Below are positions 17,724-28,400 of a stretch of DNA of 64,000 bases, one piece after another (the first letter of the stretch is position 1; each line of letters starts with the position of its first letter). A program made the translations under genes and the position numbers. This DNA is from Planctomycetota bacterium (GTDB taxonomy: Bacteria > Planctomycetota > Brocadiia > SM23-32 > JAKLEA01). The stretch covers positions 62,001 to 126,000 of the forward strand of contig JAKLEA010000008.1 in the NCBI GenBank assembly GCA_022711755.1, written 5' to 3'. The notes beneath the pieces are model-generated. The model saw nothing but the letters and a program-made list of their open reading frames with translations. It had not been told where the DNA came from and ran no database searches.

Positions 17724-18911
17724 TTATTCTCCCTCTTCGCCGCTCAGTATCGCGTGAATCACCTGGGCCAGAGTCAGCAGGTCCAGCGCGTTATGTTTCA
17801 TTATTGCCTCCAGCTTGTGCGCGTTGCCGGTTTTAACGAAATCGTGATATGCCTGAGGGATTTCGTGGCCCGGGATGTCTCCCCGGCGGCTGCGTCGGCA
17901 CACGCGCATTTCAATCGTCTGCAGGCGGCAGTCCGGCAGCAGTCTGCCCCATCGCCGGCGGGCCTCGTGGAGCAGGTCAACGTGGACCGCCGGCTCGGGC
18001 TGCGGCAGGTGATGGACGGCGGCGCGGGAACGCAGCGTCGGGATGTCGAAGGACTTGCCGTTATACGTCACCACCGCGTCCCACGGCTCATCGTCGAGCA
18101 TGAGGTGTCGGATTATTGCGGCCTCTTCTGAGTAATCCCGGGCGAGCAATTGGCGGACGACGATTTCCTCTCCGGAGCTGCGCAACAGGCCGATCAAAAA
18201 GACCCTCTCGCCGCCGAGTCCAAGCGTCTCCAGGTCGAGATAGATGCGTCTTTCGTCCGGCACGCCAAGCAGGGCGCGTATGTCCTCGTGAAGGGCCTCG
18301 ACGGGCGGGCGCATCATGCCGCGAACCATGACGGCGCGATATTTCGGCTGGAAATCCTCGCCCCCGGTCCAGATTCGCGCTATCCGGCGCTCTACGAAGT
18401 AGAATGCGCCGTCTTCATTTGTTTTCTCGATGCCGGACCAGTCCGCCGCCGCCTCGAGCGAAACATGCTTGCGGGGACGCGGGATTACGGGAGTTTCGCC
18501 GTTGCCGCCGGCATCGGTTGCCGGAGGCGCGATTGACGGGTCCGCTGCGGGCGTTCTGCCTTGCAGCGACGCGGCGGTCGTCATCGTGCGGCGCAGCGCG
18601 GCCGGGAGCTTGTCAAGGATTTCCCGCGCGCGGGGGGAAGGTTCGCCGGGGGAAGGCTCATGACGACGCGGGGACGACACCTTTCTACCGTCCTTCTCCT
18701 TTGGCGACGACTCATATTTATCATCCTTCTCCCCCGGGAGAAGGGGGATCGCTTGCGGTGGATGGGGGGCGACGATGGGGGCATTGGCCATATAAGAACT
18801 GCCGCGCGCCCCATCCGGACCGATCGGCGTTTTCGCTCCGGCCTTTTCGTCGGCGAAGCGGGACTTGATCATCCGCTCCAGTCGCTTGCGCAGTTCCGCG
18901 TCGTCCTTCAC
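17724..18911 (-). CDS. RNase H-like (YprB/DEDD-type) 3'-5' exonuclease domain protein
   Basis: The C-terminal half carries a DEDD exonuclease-like fold: RRIYLDLETLGLGGE (first Asp and Glu), DAVVTYNGKSFDIPTLRSR (second Asp in an ExoII-like motif), HLPQPEPAVHVDLLHEARR, and a final HNALDLLTL. This order matches the ribonuclease H-like 'YprB' family, whose role is presumed DNA or RNA end processing. The N-terminal 150 residues are Pro/Ser/charge-rich and probably unstructured. The start is uncertain: an in-frame TTG opens at 19019 and an ATG at 18965, but GGAG lies 5 nt before the GTG at 18911 and the sequence upstream looks non-coding, so I prefer 18911. First gene of the minus-strand run. Confidence 0.8.
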   Translation of the reverse strand: MKDDAELRKRLERMIKSRFADEKAGAKTPIGPDGARGSSYMANAPIVAPHPPQAIPLLPGEKDDKYESSPKEKDGRKVSSPRRHEPSPGEPSPRAREILDKLPAALRRTMTTAASLQGRTPAADPSIAPPATDAGGNGETPVIPRPRKHVSLEAAADWSGIEKTNEDGAFYFVERRIARIWTGGEDFQPKYRAVMVRGMMRPPVEALHEDIRALLGVPDERRIYLDLETLGLGGERVFLIGLLRSSGEEIVVRQLLARDYSEEAAIIRHLMLDDEPWDAVVTYNGKSFDIPTLRSRAAVHHLPQPEPAVHVDLLHEARRRWGRLLPDCRLQTIEMRVCRRSRRGDIPGHEIPQAYHDFVKTGNAHKLEAIMKHNALDLLTLAQVIHAILSGEEGE

Positions 18912-19347
18912 ATCGGCTCCGTTCCGCCCCCGGGCGATTCCTTTTCCATTACAACCGGCGTTCATGGCGGGGCATTCCCCGCCGCCACTGAGACTAATCA
19001 CGCGGGACAGGATAGTCAAGCGGACGCGTCCCGGGACAATCGCGATGAACCAGGAAACACGCCGTCGGTTGCGGGGGCGCTTTACAACGCGTATCTACCA
19101 GTGGGTCATATTACAAATGCCTCATCCTGAAAGACATCATCACTCATTGCGAACATTTGTTATAAGAATCGCAGCCCGGCTTGCCTTACGGCGTCGAATC
19201 GGCCCTGCGCGGAATGGAATTTCTCCTTGACACAATGCGCCGCTAGATAATAGACTCCGAGTTGATCGAACCGGTGCGTACTAACCGCGAATCTGAGAGG
19301 TGGAGAGGAGTCCATCCACACAGCCTCCGCAAGGGAGAGTATTGCCA
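18912..19347. other. Divergent intergenic region upstream of the giant exoprotein
   Basis: Up to 436 bases if the GTG start of the exonuclease is right, at least 328 if the TTG is used. It contains an imperfect GGCGGGGAATGCCCCGCC palindrome near 18966-18983, the candidate promoter at 19227-19253 and, at 19331-19339, the AAGGGAGAG ribosome-binding site for the ATG at 19348. No other gene is evident. Confidence 0.5.
19227..19253 (+). promoter_or_regulatory. Candidate promoter of the 2012-residue exoprotein gene
   Basis: A perfect TTGACA (19227-19232) is followed 15 nt later by TAATAG (19248-19253), 95 nt before the start codon. The -35 is consensus; the spacer is short and the -10 modest, so the exact -10 could be the overlapping GATAAT. 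Confidence 0.4.
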
Positions 19348-22300
19348 ATGAGATCAAGAGAAAAACGGCTTGCCACCCTGACACAATGCCTTCGTCCCTT
19401 CGAGCAACTCGAGAAGCGTATTCTGCTCGACCTCGTTCCTCAACCAGCCATCTTCTCCGTAAATGAAGAGGGCAGGCTGACCGGCCAGTTGGAGGCTACG
19501 GGGACAGCGGTCGGGGACAAGGAGTTTGAGTTATATACCAGAGGCGGCGTCACAGCATGGTTCGGCGATCCCACCGTGAATGCTGACGGCAGCTTTGTCA
19601 TGGATCTGAGCGATACGAGGTGGACGGATTTCAACGGAACCGTCATATTCCAATTCCGGGTGCGGGACACGTATTCCGGAGTCTGGTCCGATCCGGCAAA
19701 TGTCACCGTCAACGTAGCTCAGGTCAACGACCTTCCCTACCTGGTAACGACAGGCCCCGGCGCGGAAACCGATCCCATAACCCGAACGCTTGATGAAGAC
19801 GAGCCTCAGACATTCCCCTTCGGTTTCTGGGACGCAGACCTTGATCCATATAAAAACGGCCAGGGGACAAACGTTGACACGATGAAATGGGAGGTGGCAC
19901 AAAATCCCCTCCACGGCAAACTGGAACCGACCGCCGACCTTTTCACTTTCACCTATACGCCGGACAAGGATTTCTTCCTTGGTGGGGACACCGCGAAGAT
20001 AAAGATTTCCGACAAGGCGGGCGCGTCGTTGACAAAAACCGTCAACTTTACAATCAACCCCGTGAACGATCAGCCGATAGTGCTCATTGACACAGGAACC
20101 GCGCATCAGCGTCTCGATCTGCTCATCCCGTTTGATATCAGTTATGGCGGTTACGATTCCGACACCATAATCACGTTGGAGCTTTACTACGATTTCGACG
20201 GCGTAAGGGACACCGGCGACGAGGTTGCCATAGTCAATAACCTTCCGCCGACGACATGGATGGACCATGACAATGATCCCACAACGCCGGATATTCTGGG
20301 GACTGACACCTATTCCTGGACTATTCCTTCAGGTCTGGTCGGGCGGACATTCTACCTTCTGGTCCGCAGCCATGACGCTCCAGGCCAGGGCGGGCAGACG
20401 ATCCCGAACACCATTGACGAAGTAATGTACTCGCATGCCACCTTCACGGTCATTGACCCTTATCCCGGCGATCCGCTTGATCTGATTCTGGAGGAGGTCA
20501 GCAACCGCGAGGGCATTGCCGCCGAGAAGGATTGCTTCGGCATCAGTATGACGTCTGACGGGCGTTTCATCGTGTTCGACAGCAAGGACAGCGTGCTGGT
20601 TCCATCAGCCCTCGATTCACTGGGCTTCTCAGACATTTTCCTTTACAACTTCCAGACCGACACGATTCAAGTCATATCGCGGACTGCTGAGGATACGCCT
20701 GCGATGGGCGACGGCGACTCGATCAACGCGGATATCAGCGCGGACGGACGCTACATCGTTTTCCAGACGCGCTCCAGCAACCTGGTCGAGGGGGACGGCA
20801 ACGAGGGATTGTGGGACATCCTGCTATATGACCGCCAGGCGGCCACGCTTGAAGAGTCTTTTACACTCGTCAGCCATAAAGCTGACGGAACAGACGCCGG
20901 CGACGGAGATTCCACCAACCCGGACATCAGCGATGACGGTTCGTTCATTGTCTTCCAGTCCAAGGCCGGCAACCTGGTCGCCGAGGGCGTTGACACGAAC
21001 GGCGCGGACGACGTTTTCATCTACAACGTCCAGACTGGCCAGATCAACATCGTAAGCCGGGCCAACGGCGTGGCAAAGTCGGCAAACAAGGCCTCAATAA
21101 ATCCGAGCATCGGAACGGTCGTAAGCGGCCAGAACGTGACGACCTACGTCGCTTATGCGTCGCTGGCTACCGATCTTCTGTCCGTCCCCGGCTCGGCGAC
21201 TCAGCAGGTTTATCTGACCGTGATATCGCCGTCCGGGACCTACAGCACGATGCTTGTATCCGCCAATCCCGAGACGCTGGCCACTGGGCTTGCGCCATCA
21301 AACTTCCCGGATATCAGCAGCGACGGCAACTTCATCGCGTTCGAATCCGACGCCAACAACCTTACGGACGAATCGTCCACCTTCAAGGACGTTTATCTGT
21401 TCGATCTTTCGCACAACGCGATGTTCCTGGTCAGCCAGTCCTATTCCGGGAATCCGGCGTCCGGAAATTCGTCCAAACCGTCGGTCAGCGATGACGGACG
21501 GTTTGTGACCTTCCTGTCAAAGGCGTCCAACCTGGTCAGCGGGGTGGCGCCGGGCACGTCCACGCAAACATACATCCGGGACATGTGGGCTCCGGGAGTC
21601 GCCAACGAGATGATCAGCCGCAACCTGGCCGGCGTTCCGGCCAACGCGGCTTCATCGGAAACGACACTCCTTCCGAGCGCCCCGGGGTACGCGGACGAAG
21701 TCGCCCGGATTTTCCCGATTGTGAACGCTGAGGGGCGTTGGGTGGCCTTTCTCTCGCGCTCCACGAACCTTGACGGAACCAATCCCGGCGGAAAACAGCA
21801 GGTCTTTCTGAAGCAACGCGTCTTCTCCCCCGGACTGCGCCCGCTCCTTCCGGACGCGGACATGATGGTGGGCACGTGGGACAACGTGGACATTGCGTGG
21901 CTGGACAGCGACCCGTTCGACAACGCGACGATCTCCATCTACTACACAACGGACATAGTGACCGATCCGTGGAACTCCGGAACGCTGATTCAGCAGATTG
22001 ACGAGGATTCAGTCGTTGACGGCACAGGCTGGGCGATTCCTGCGGGATTGAGCGGGGATTACTTCATTGCGCTGACCATCCAGGATTCCTTCCGCGCGGC
22101 AGCCGGCCTTGATCCCCTCGTCTACTACTGCCCGACCGATGAAGTCCCCGCGGTCATCACGGTCATCAGCGGTCTACAGCCCGGCATAAACAGGATAACA
22201 GCCAAGCAGACACGTGAAGACATTACCTCGCCCATCATCTCAATGGACATGTCCGCCACAGGGCGTTACATCGTGCTTGACACAACCGACGAGGACATGG

Positions 22301-25300
22301 TTCCCAACGACGAGAACCTGGCGACGGACGTTTTCTGGATTGACAGGGGCGGTTCAGGTTCCTACGTGCTGGTAAGCCACATCTTCGGCGACCCGGACGT
22401 TCCGGGCGTTAACGCCTCTTTCGATCCGAAGGTTTCCTATGACGGATTGCATGTCGTCTTCTCTTCCGATGCGGATGACCTGATAGAGAAAGGCGTGCCG
22501 ACGGAGGACAGCAACGGGTACACAGACATTTACATGTATGTTGACGGCCTTCCCGCCGGCAACAACATATTCATGGTCAGCCGGGGCGCCGGCAACGCGC
22601 CCGCCGGCGGGGCTTCAGGCGGGGCAGTGGTCAACGGAGACGGACGCTTCGTCGCCTTCCACTCGGACGCCGACAACCTCGTCGCGCCGGATACAAACTT
22701 CAAGTCGGACGTCTTCCTGTATGAGGTTCGCCCGGATACCGGCCAGATTGTGAATCGGATACTGGTCAGCCCCGGTCTGCCGGTTCAAGACGAATTCGGG
22801 GTGCTTCAGCCCCAGTCGGCAAACGGCGCGTCATTCAATCCCGATATTTCCGAGGACGGACGCTACGTCGTCTTCGAGTCCTTCGCGTCCAACCTGACCG
22901 AAGACTTCGATACCAACGGCAGGTCGGACATCTTCTTATTTGACCGCAGGACCGGAAAGGTTGAGTTGATCAGCAAGGGGCTGGACGGAATCTCAAGCTC
23001 GAACGGAACCAGCAGCTCTCCCTGCATCAGCGGCGATGGACGTTACATCGCATTCTCCTCGACGTCCAGCGATCTGGTCGAGGGCGATACCAACAACAGG
23101 CGCGACGTGTTCATCTACGACCGCGAGCTTGACTATACATATCCCGCATGGAATTACTTTTACGGGACTGAAATCAACAACGCTGACTCGTCCGATCCGC
23201 AGATCAGCGGCGACGGGCGCTTCGTGGCATTCACATCAAGGGCTAGTAACCTCGTTCCCGGCGATACCAACGGAGCGGCGGACATTTTTGTTTTCGATAA
23301 CTATTCGTTCCGCATCACCCTTGAAAGCAAGACCTTTTCAGGAGGGCAGACCTCCGTAACGTCATCAAACTTCAACCCGGTGATCAATTGGAACGGTCTG
23401 TTCCTCGGGTTCCTGTCGAATGACAGGGGACTGGTTGACGGTATCCAGAATTTCGTGGCGGACGCCTTTGTGGTAGTCAGGGAACACCCGGTAATATGGG
23501 TGGATCTGCCCTTGGATGACGTCGAGCTTGATATCGGCGACGCGTACGACATCTTGTATGCCACCTTCAGCCCCGACGTCAATGCAATGTTACAGGACGA
23601 ACCGCACTTCCAAGCGGATCCCACGGTGACGGTCAACCTCTACCACGATCTTGACGGACTTCCGGGCGGGTCGTCGCCGATAGCGACAGACCTGCCATCG
23701 TTGTCCGGCTTGGAACTATATACGTGGACCACGCCGGAATCGCTTGCGGGCAGGACGGTTCACATCTACGCCACAATCACCAACTCCCGCACGGATGACG
23801 ATTTCTCGATCGGCACGATCACGATTGACGCCCTGCCGATGCTTCAATTCATATCCCCGACGCTCGGCGCGACCGAATCCCTGCGCCAGGACGAGCCGTT
23901 CGAGATCGTCTGGCTGGGCGGCGACTTGAACAACCCGGAGGCGACTCTTGACCTCTGGTGGGACCGTGACCTGACCTTCGGAAACGGAAACGAGTTCCCC
24001 ATCGCCAGCGATTTGCTCCTTGACCAGGGCGACGGGCGCGGGGCGTACTTCTGGACCACCGAGGACGTGCCCTTCCACCTGACGGACATCAACATCTACG
24101 GCTTCGCGACCGGCGGCAACAAAAACGTCGAGGACTACGCGAAGGGCCGCATCCGCATACTGGAGCACGTGGAACTGGGCGGGACGCGAGCGGACAGGAT
24201 AGAATTCGTTGACCCTGACGGCACGACCGTTACGGTCATACCCTACCTGTCCAAGGCCAACGTCTACCTTGACGCCAACCCCGGAATGCTGCTCAACCTG
24301 GACGGCAGGACGATAAAGGTCACCGGCACGAATGTCACGCTGAACGGCGTGAAGTTCACGCAGTCCAGCAGTTATTCAGCCCTTTACATTCTGGCCAACG
24401 GCGGGGACGGTCTGGCGACCGTCGGCGGGATTGACACCCGCATTGATTACGCAGACGGTGGCGAACAGACCTACCCGGTCATGAGCCTCGGCAGAATTTT
24501 CGCTCCGAACGTCAACGTGATCGGGGACGTGATCGTCAACGGATGGCTCGGTTCGATGTACGTCGCAGGCATTATGAATGGCGCTGACGTGAAGGGCCAT
24601 GATGGCGGGCTTGCCAGGCTGGCGGTCGGAACGCCGACGACGATCATAACGTCCCAGATCGCCGGCAATGCGGCGGCAGGCAACAGCGCGGATATCGCCG
24701 TGGGCGCGCCCCTGAATCTATACGTCATGGGCAACGTCAGCAACGCCAGCGCCGAGTCCGAACGCGATTTGAACTACGCCTACATCAGGGGCAACGCCGG
24801 TCAGTTCAGGGCCAGCGCCTTGAACGTGAACACGCTCTTCGTGGGCGGAACCGCCACTGACCTTAGCGTGGGCTTCACGATTGATCCCGATTCCGGTCTG
24901 CCAGAGGTCCAGTCCAGGAACGTCTACAACACGGTGATCCTGGGCAATACTGATTACGCGACGTTCATGGCAAGCGAGAACATCCGCCAGGTCTACGTCG
25001 GCGGACACGCTTCCAACGTGACACTTGACGCGCGGCAGGCCGGGAATCTCATATTCCGCGGCAACCTGCGCGATTCCCTGTTCACGACCAACCGCGATCT
25101 CTACCGGCTGTCCCTGGGCGGCGGCAGCACGAACAACCGCATAGTGGTGGACGAGGGCACGCTCTGGATGTTTGACATGCGGGGCAACATGCGCACGACG
25201 AACGTTGACGCGCGCGCCCTGGGCGTCGTCTACGTCGGCGGATTCGTCGGCTCGCCGGCCCCGGCGGCGGCCCCGACGCAGTTCCACATCGCGGCGGAGA

Positions 25301-25386
25301 TCGGAAGGTTCACGCTGGTGCGCAATCTCCAGCCTGCCACGCGGTGGGAGACCTTCACTTACGAGGACGAACCGATCCTGCCGTAG
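19348..25386 (+). CDS. Giant exoprotein: LExRxLLD motif, Ig/cadherin-like domains, two seven-repeat PD40-type propellers, beta-helix-like tail
   Basis: 2012 residues. A basic N-terminus leads to FEQLEKRILLD at residues 18-28, matching the LEPR-XLL motif of large planctomycete-type exoproteins; no ordinary signal peptide is seen. Residues about 30-370 hold cadherin/Ig-like domains with acidic calcium-type loops. From about 20480 to 21830 seven repeats of type DGR(F/Y)(I/V)(V/A)F.S.a.NLV...(D)(V/I)F(L/I)YD occur; an Ig-like spacer follows; then seven more from about 22180 to 23480. After further Ig-like segments the region from about 24170 to the end has short G-N-V/I strand repeats (VNVIGDVIVNGWLGSMYVAG) typical of a right-handed beta-helix. 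AAGGGAGAG 8 nt before ATG 19348 decides the start. The likely role is an extracellular surface or matrix protein; binding partner unknown. Confidence 0.85.
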   Translation: MRSREKRLATLTQCLRPFEQLEKRILLDLVPQPAIFSVNEEGRLTGQLEATGTAVGDKEFELYTRGGVTAWFGDPTVNADGSFVMDLSDTRWTDFNGTVIFQFRVRDTYSGVWSDPANVTVNVAQVNDLPYLVTTGPGAETDPITRTLDEDEPQTFPFGFWDADLDPYKNGQGTNVDTMKWEVAQNPLHGKLEPTADLFTFTYTPDKDFFLGGDTAKIKISDKAGASLTKTVNFTINPVNDQPIVLIDTGTAHQRLDLLIPFDISYGGYDSDTIITLELYYDFDGVRDTGDEVAIVNNLPPTTWMDHDNDPTTPDILGTDTYSWTIPSGLVGRTFYLLVRSHDAPGQGGQTIPNTIDEVMYSHATFTVIDPYPGDPLDLILEEVSNREGIAAEKDCFGISMTSDGRFIVFDSKDSVLVPSALDSLGFSDIFLYNFQTDTIQVISRTAEDTPAMGDGDSINADISADGRYIVFQTRSSNLVEGDGNEGLWDILLYDRQAATLEESFTLVSHKADGTDAGDGDSTNPDISDDGSFIVFQSKAGNLVAEGVDTNGADDVFIYNVQTGQINIVSRANGVAKSANKASINPSIGTVVSGQNVTTYVAYASLATDLLSVPGSATQQVYLTVISPSGTYSTMLVSANPETLATGLAPSNFPDISSDGNFIAFESDANNLTDESSTFKDVYLFDLSHNAMFLVSQSYSGNPASGNSSKPSVSDDGRFVTFLSKASNLVSGVAPGTSTQTYIRDMWAPGVANEMISRNLAGVPANAASSETTLLPSAPGYADEVARIFPIVNAEGRWVAFLSRSTNLDGTNPGGKQQVFLKQRVFSPGLRPLLPDADMMVGTWDNVDIAWLDSDPFDNATISIYYTTDIVTDPWNSGTLIQQIDEDSVVDGTGWAIPAGLSGDYFIALTIQDSFRAAAGLDPLVYYCPTDEVPAVITVISGLQPGINRITAKQTREDITSPIISMDMSATGRYIVLDTTDEDMVPNDENLATDVFWIDRGGSGSYVLVSHIFGDPDVPGVNASFDPKVSYDGLHVVFSSDADDLIEKGVPTEDSNGYTDIYMYVDGLPAGNNIFMVSRGAGNAPAGGASGGAVVNGDGRFVAFHSDADNLVAPDTNFKSDVFLYEVRPDTGQIVNRILVSPGLPVQDEFGVLQPQSANGASFNPDISEDGRYVVFESFASNLTEDFDTNGRSDIFLFDRRTGKVELISKGLDGISSSNGTSSSPCISGDGRYIAFSSTSSDLVEGDTNNRRDVFIYDRELDYTYPAWNYFYGTEINNADSSDPQISGDGRFVAFTSRASNLVPGDTNGAADIFVFDNYSFRITLESKTFSGGQTSVTSSNFNPVINWNGLFLGFLSNDRGLVDGIQNFVADAFVVVREHPVIWVDLPLDDVELDIGDAYDILYATFSPDVNAMLQDEPHFQADPTVTVNLYHDLDGLPGGSSPIATDLPSLSGLELYTWTTPESLAGRTVHIYATITNSRTDDDFSIGTITIDALPMLQFISPTLGATESLRQDEPFEIVWLGGDLNNPEATLDLWWDRDLTFGNGNEFPIASDLLLDQGDGRGAYFWTTEDVPFHLTDINIYGFATGGNKNVEDYAKGRIRILEHVELGGTRADRIEFVDPDGTTVTVIPYLSKANVYLDANPGMLLNLDGRTIKVTGTNVTLNGVKFTQSSSYSALYILANGGDGLATVGGIDTRIDYADGGEQTYPVMSLGRIFAPNVNVIGDVIVNGWLGSMYVAGIMNGADVKGHDGGLARLAVGTPTTIITSQIAGNAAAGNSADIAVGAPLNLYVMGNVSNASAESERDLNYAYIRGNAGQFRASALNVNTLFVGGTATDLSVGFTIDPDSGLPEVQSRNVYNTVILGNTDYATFMASENIRQVYVGGHASNVTLDARQAGNLIFRGNLRDSLFTTNRDLYRLSLGGGSTNNRIVVDEGTLWMFDMRGNMRTTNVDARALGVVYVGGFVGSPAPAAAPTQFHIAAEIGRFTLVRNLQPATRWETFTYEDEPILP

Positions 25387-25410
25387 CCGCAAAGGTTTTC
25401 GAGAACAAAC

Positions 25411-25444
25411 AAAAGGGATCGGGATAAAACCCGATCCCTTTTTT
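25411..25444 (+). terminator. Strong intrinsic (rho-independent) terminator
   Basis: A 13-bp perfect stem, AAAAGGGATCGGG with CCCGATCCCTTTT, has an ATAAAA loop and six Ts at its end. It lies 24 nt after the exoprotein stop and ends only 13 nt before the Shine-Dalgarno of the next gene. The A-rich left arm lets it act in both directions. Confidence 0.93.
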
Positions 25445-25471
25445 CTTGCCTGCTTTCGGGAGGAAACGCGA

Positions 25472-28400
25472 ATGGGCATCATGCGCGTCAGTCTGGTCGC
25501 TCCGGTTGTTCTGGGCATCAGCGCATCCGTTATCTTTGGCGCTGACAATGCGGCGCAATATGAGGAAATGCCGATTCCCGGCTTCTCTGCCCCGGACGTC
25601 TGGCGCAAGCACATGGACGGCGGCAATCCGCCGGAAACCGCGCCGGACGCCGAGACGCGACATGACGGCAAGCCGAGTCTGCGCGTAACCTATCGTAATA
25701 ATCCGCCGGATTGGGGCAATCTGGTCATGGAGACGAGCGTTCCGCCGGACGCGACGGCCCTGAAGTTCCGCGTTTTCAAGCATTCCGCGACGGAGGCCGC
25801 CGCCATGCACGTCTGGCTCTGGGAGAGCGACGGCGACGCATGGGTTCAGAGGGTGAGCTTCGGCTCGAAACAGATAGCCAATCTCGAACCCGGCTGGCAT
25901 GAGGCGACGCTCAACATCGCGGACTTCAACTTCGATCCGCGCGGCAAGAAGACGCGCAATATGCTCGATACCGTCCGGATGCTTTTCGGCTGCAACTTCG
26001 GGGACTTCAGCGTCAGCATTGCCGACGCGCGCTGGGTATGCCGTAAGAAGGGCGAAGCTCCGCCGCCGCCGAGGACGAAAAACCTGCAAATCGCTCAAGG
26101 CGCGGCGGGGCGCATGGCGGTCTGGTCCGCAGGAAAGACGGGAACATCTCAGCATTTTTCCGGCTGGGGAATCACGGCGCTGGAGGGCGGCGACCTGATG
26201 GACCCGGCTGTGCTGAATGCCGCGAATTTCGACGTCTTGTTCCTTCCCGAATCCCCGGTCTTCCCCGCAGGGGCGAAGCAGCCCCTGCTCGGATTCCTGA
26301 AGGGCGGCGGGTGCATGATCACCGTCGGCGGATACGCGTTCGACAGTCTGCGCAACTGGACGGGGGAAGCATGGGCCGCGCAGGGAATGGGCATCACGGC
26401 GCGGCAGATGTCGGCTGAAACGGAGATTACGGACATCAACGGGCGTCGCGGCAAATCCGGCGATTCCATGACGCTTTTCCCTGATGCGATTGCGATCTTC
26501 GATCCGGCGTATCATCTGCTGGACGCCCGATACGCGCGGCCTGCGCGGGGGGAGCATATTTTCAATTCCGAGTTCCGCCTCCCGGCCGGCGATTTTGCGC
26601 CGGGCGAGGATGCCTTCAAAGGTTACGCCGCAACCGCGCTGGACGACTGGAGCAACCCCGTCTTCGCCGTCAGGCGCGCGCGATACGTTCCGTTGCTGGA
26701 TTCCAGCGACGCGGCAGGGCGCAGCCGGGGGCCTCTCGGCGGGATGCTGCTGCATTATGACGGCCCGTTCAAAGGCTCCGCTTGGGCGTTCTTCGGCGTG
26801 ACCAACGCGGACCTTTTCAGCAAGGCGGAGATCGCCTCCCGGTTGCCTGAGCTTGCCGCCTGCCTGAAGAGAAGAATCTTCATCTGCGAGTTCGCCACTG
26901 AGCTTGCCTGCTACAGACCCGGCGAAGAAATTACAGCCGAGATCAAAATCGCCAACTTCGGCCCGGGCGAGCCGGATATCGAGGTCGTCTTTGACGATCT
27001 GTCAAATCCGGGTGGGGCGGCGCTGAAGTTGAAACCTGCAAGGGGGCAGATCGCCTCCGCGAAGATCAACCTGGGACTCGCAGCCGCCGGGCGCGACGGG
27101 CTGAGGAGGCGAGCGGCGAAGATTCTGCTCGACGGGCGCGTCATTGACTCGATGGATGCGGGATACGTTGTCTGGGACGGCAAAGGACCATCCTCGGAAA
27201 AGGGAATAACCTTCGAGGGCAACTATTTCCGTCGCGGCGGACGCAGTGTCTTCATGTGCGGTTCCAACCAGACCGGAATCATGTTCTCGACGCAGGACGA
27301 GAATCCGCTGACGTGGGACGATGATTTCAGAACCATGTCGGATGAGAATCTCCGTCTGTTGAGAATCCTTCATTTCTCGCCGTTCTCGAGCAAGGAACCG
27401 AAGGGGCTTGCCGAGGAGCCTCCGCTCAAACTCCAGCGCCAGACGGACGCCATTCTGTGGCTGGCCGCCCGGCATGGCGTGACTGTATTCCTGACGCTGC
27501 ATGACTGGATGGGCGTTGATCTGACCGACGAAGAACTGGCCGCACAGCGCAAGTGGGCGGCGTACTGGACCGGGCGCTACCGGGACGCGAAAAACATCAT
27601 TTACGACGTGCAGAACGAGCCGGCAGTCCAGTTGGCGGACACTCCACAAGCTTTGACCCTGTGGAACGAATGGTTGAAACAACGGTACGGCTCCATCGAG
27701 AAGGCATGGAAGGCATGGGGGCAGGAAAGCATATCGCCTAAGGAGCTTGTCTTCAGACCCGACAATTCTCCCCCGCGCGAAAGGGATACCGTGGCGATTG
27801 ACAGGCAGAAATATAAATGCTTCCTCATCAACCGCTGGGTCAAGGCTAACGCGGAAGGCATTCGCGACGGCGATCCGGACGCCGTCTACACTGTCGGATA
27901 CCTTCCGTCAATGGAGCCGGCGGACAAGGTGATGGGAGCGGAAAACGTCTGTTTCTCAAACATGCATTATTACGGCCCGGTCGGGCGTCTGCCGGGAGAA
28001 TTGAAATTCATTGACCGGCGTTTCGAAGGCAAGGGACTGAGCATCGGCGAATTCGGCCATCAGGAGGCCCACGGTCTGCGCGTCAACGGGGCGGACGGCA
28101 CGGCGGACCGCGAGTCCATCAGCCGCTTCCTGATGACGACGCATTACTGCCTCGGGTTGGGAGGGGCCTTCGCCTGCAACTGGGACATCAAAGATATGAC
28201 GGGCAGCGTGTTCCCGTGGGGCGTCCATCACGCCGACCTTGTGCCGAAGCCGGTCGCCCTGGCCTTCCGGAACATGGCCCTGCTGCTGGCCATGCCTGAG
28301 CCGGTCTATCGCGATCCAGGATTGTGCTTCATCCTTCCTGACGGCTTCAGGCTCGGAGCGGAATACTCCCGGATCAACGGGGCGCTGCGCGAGGCCATGG

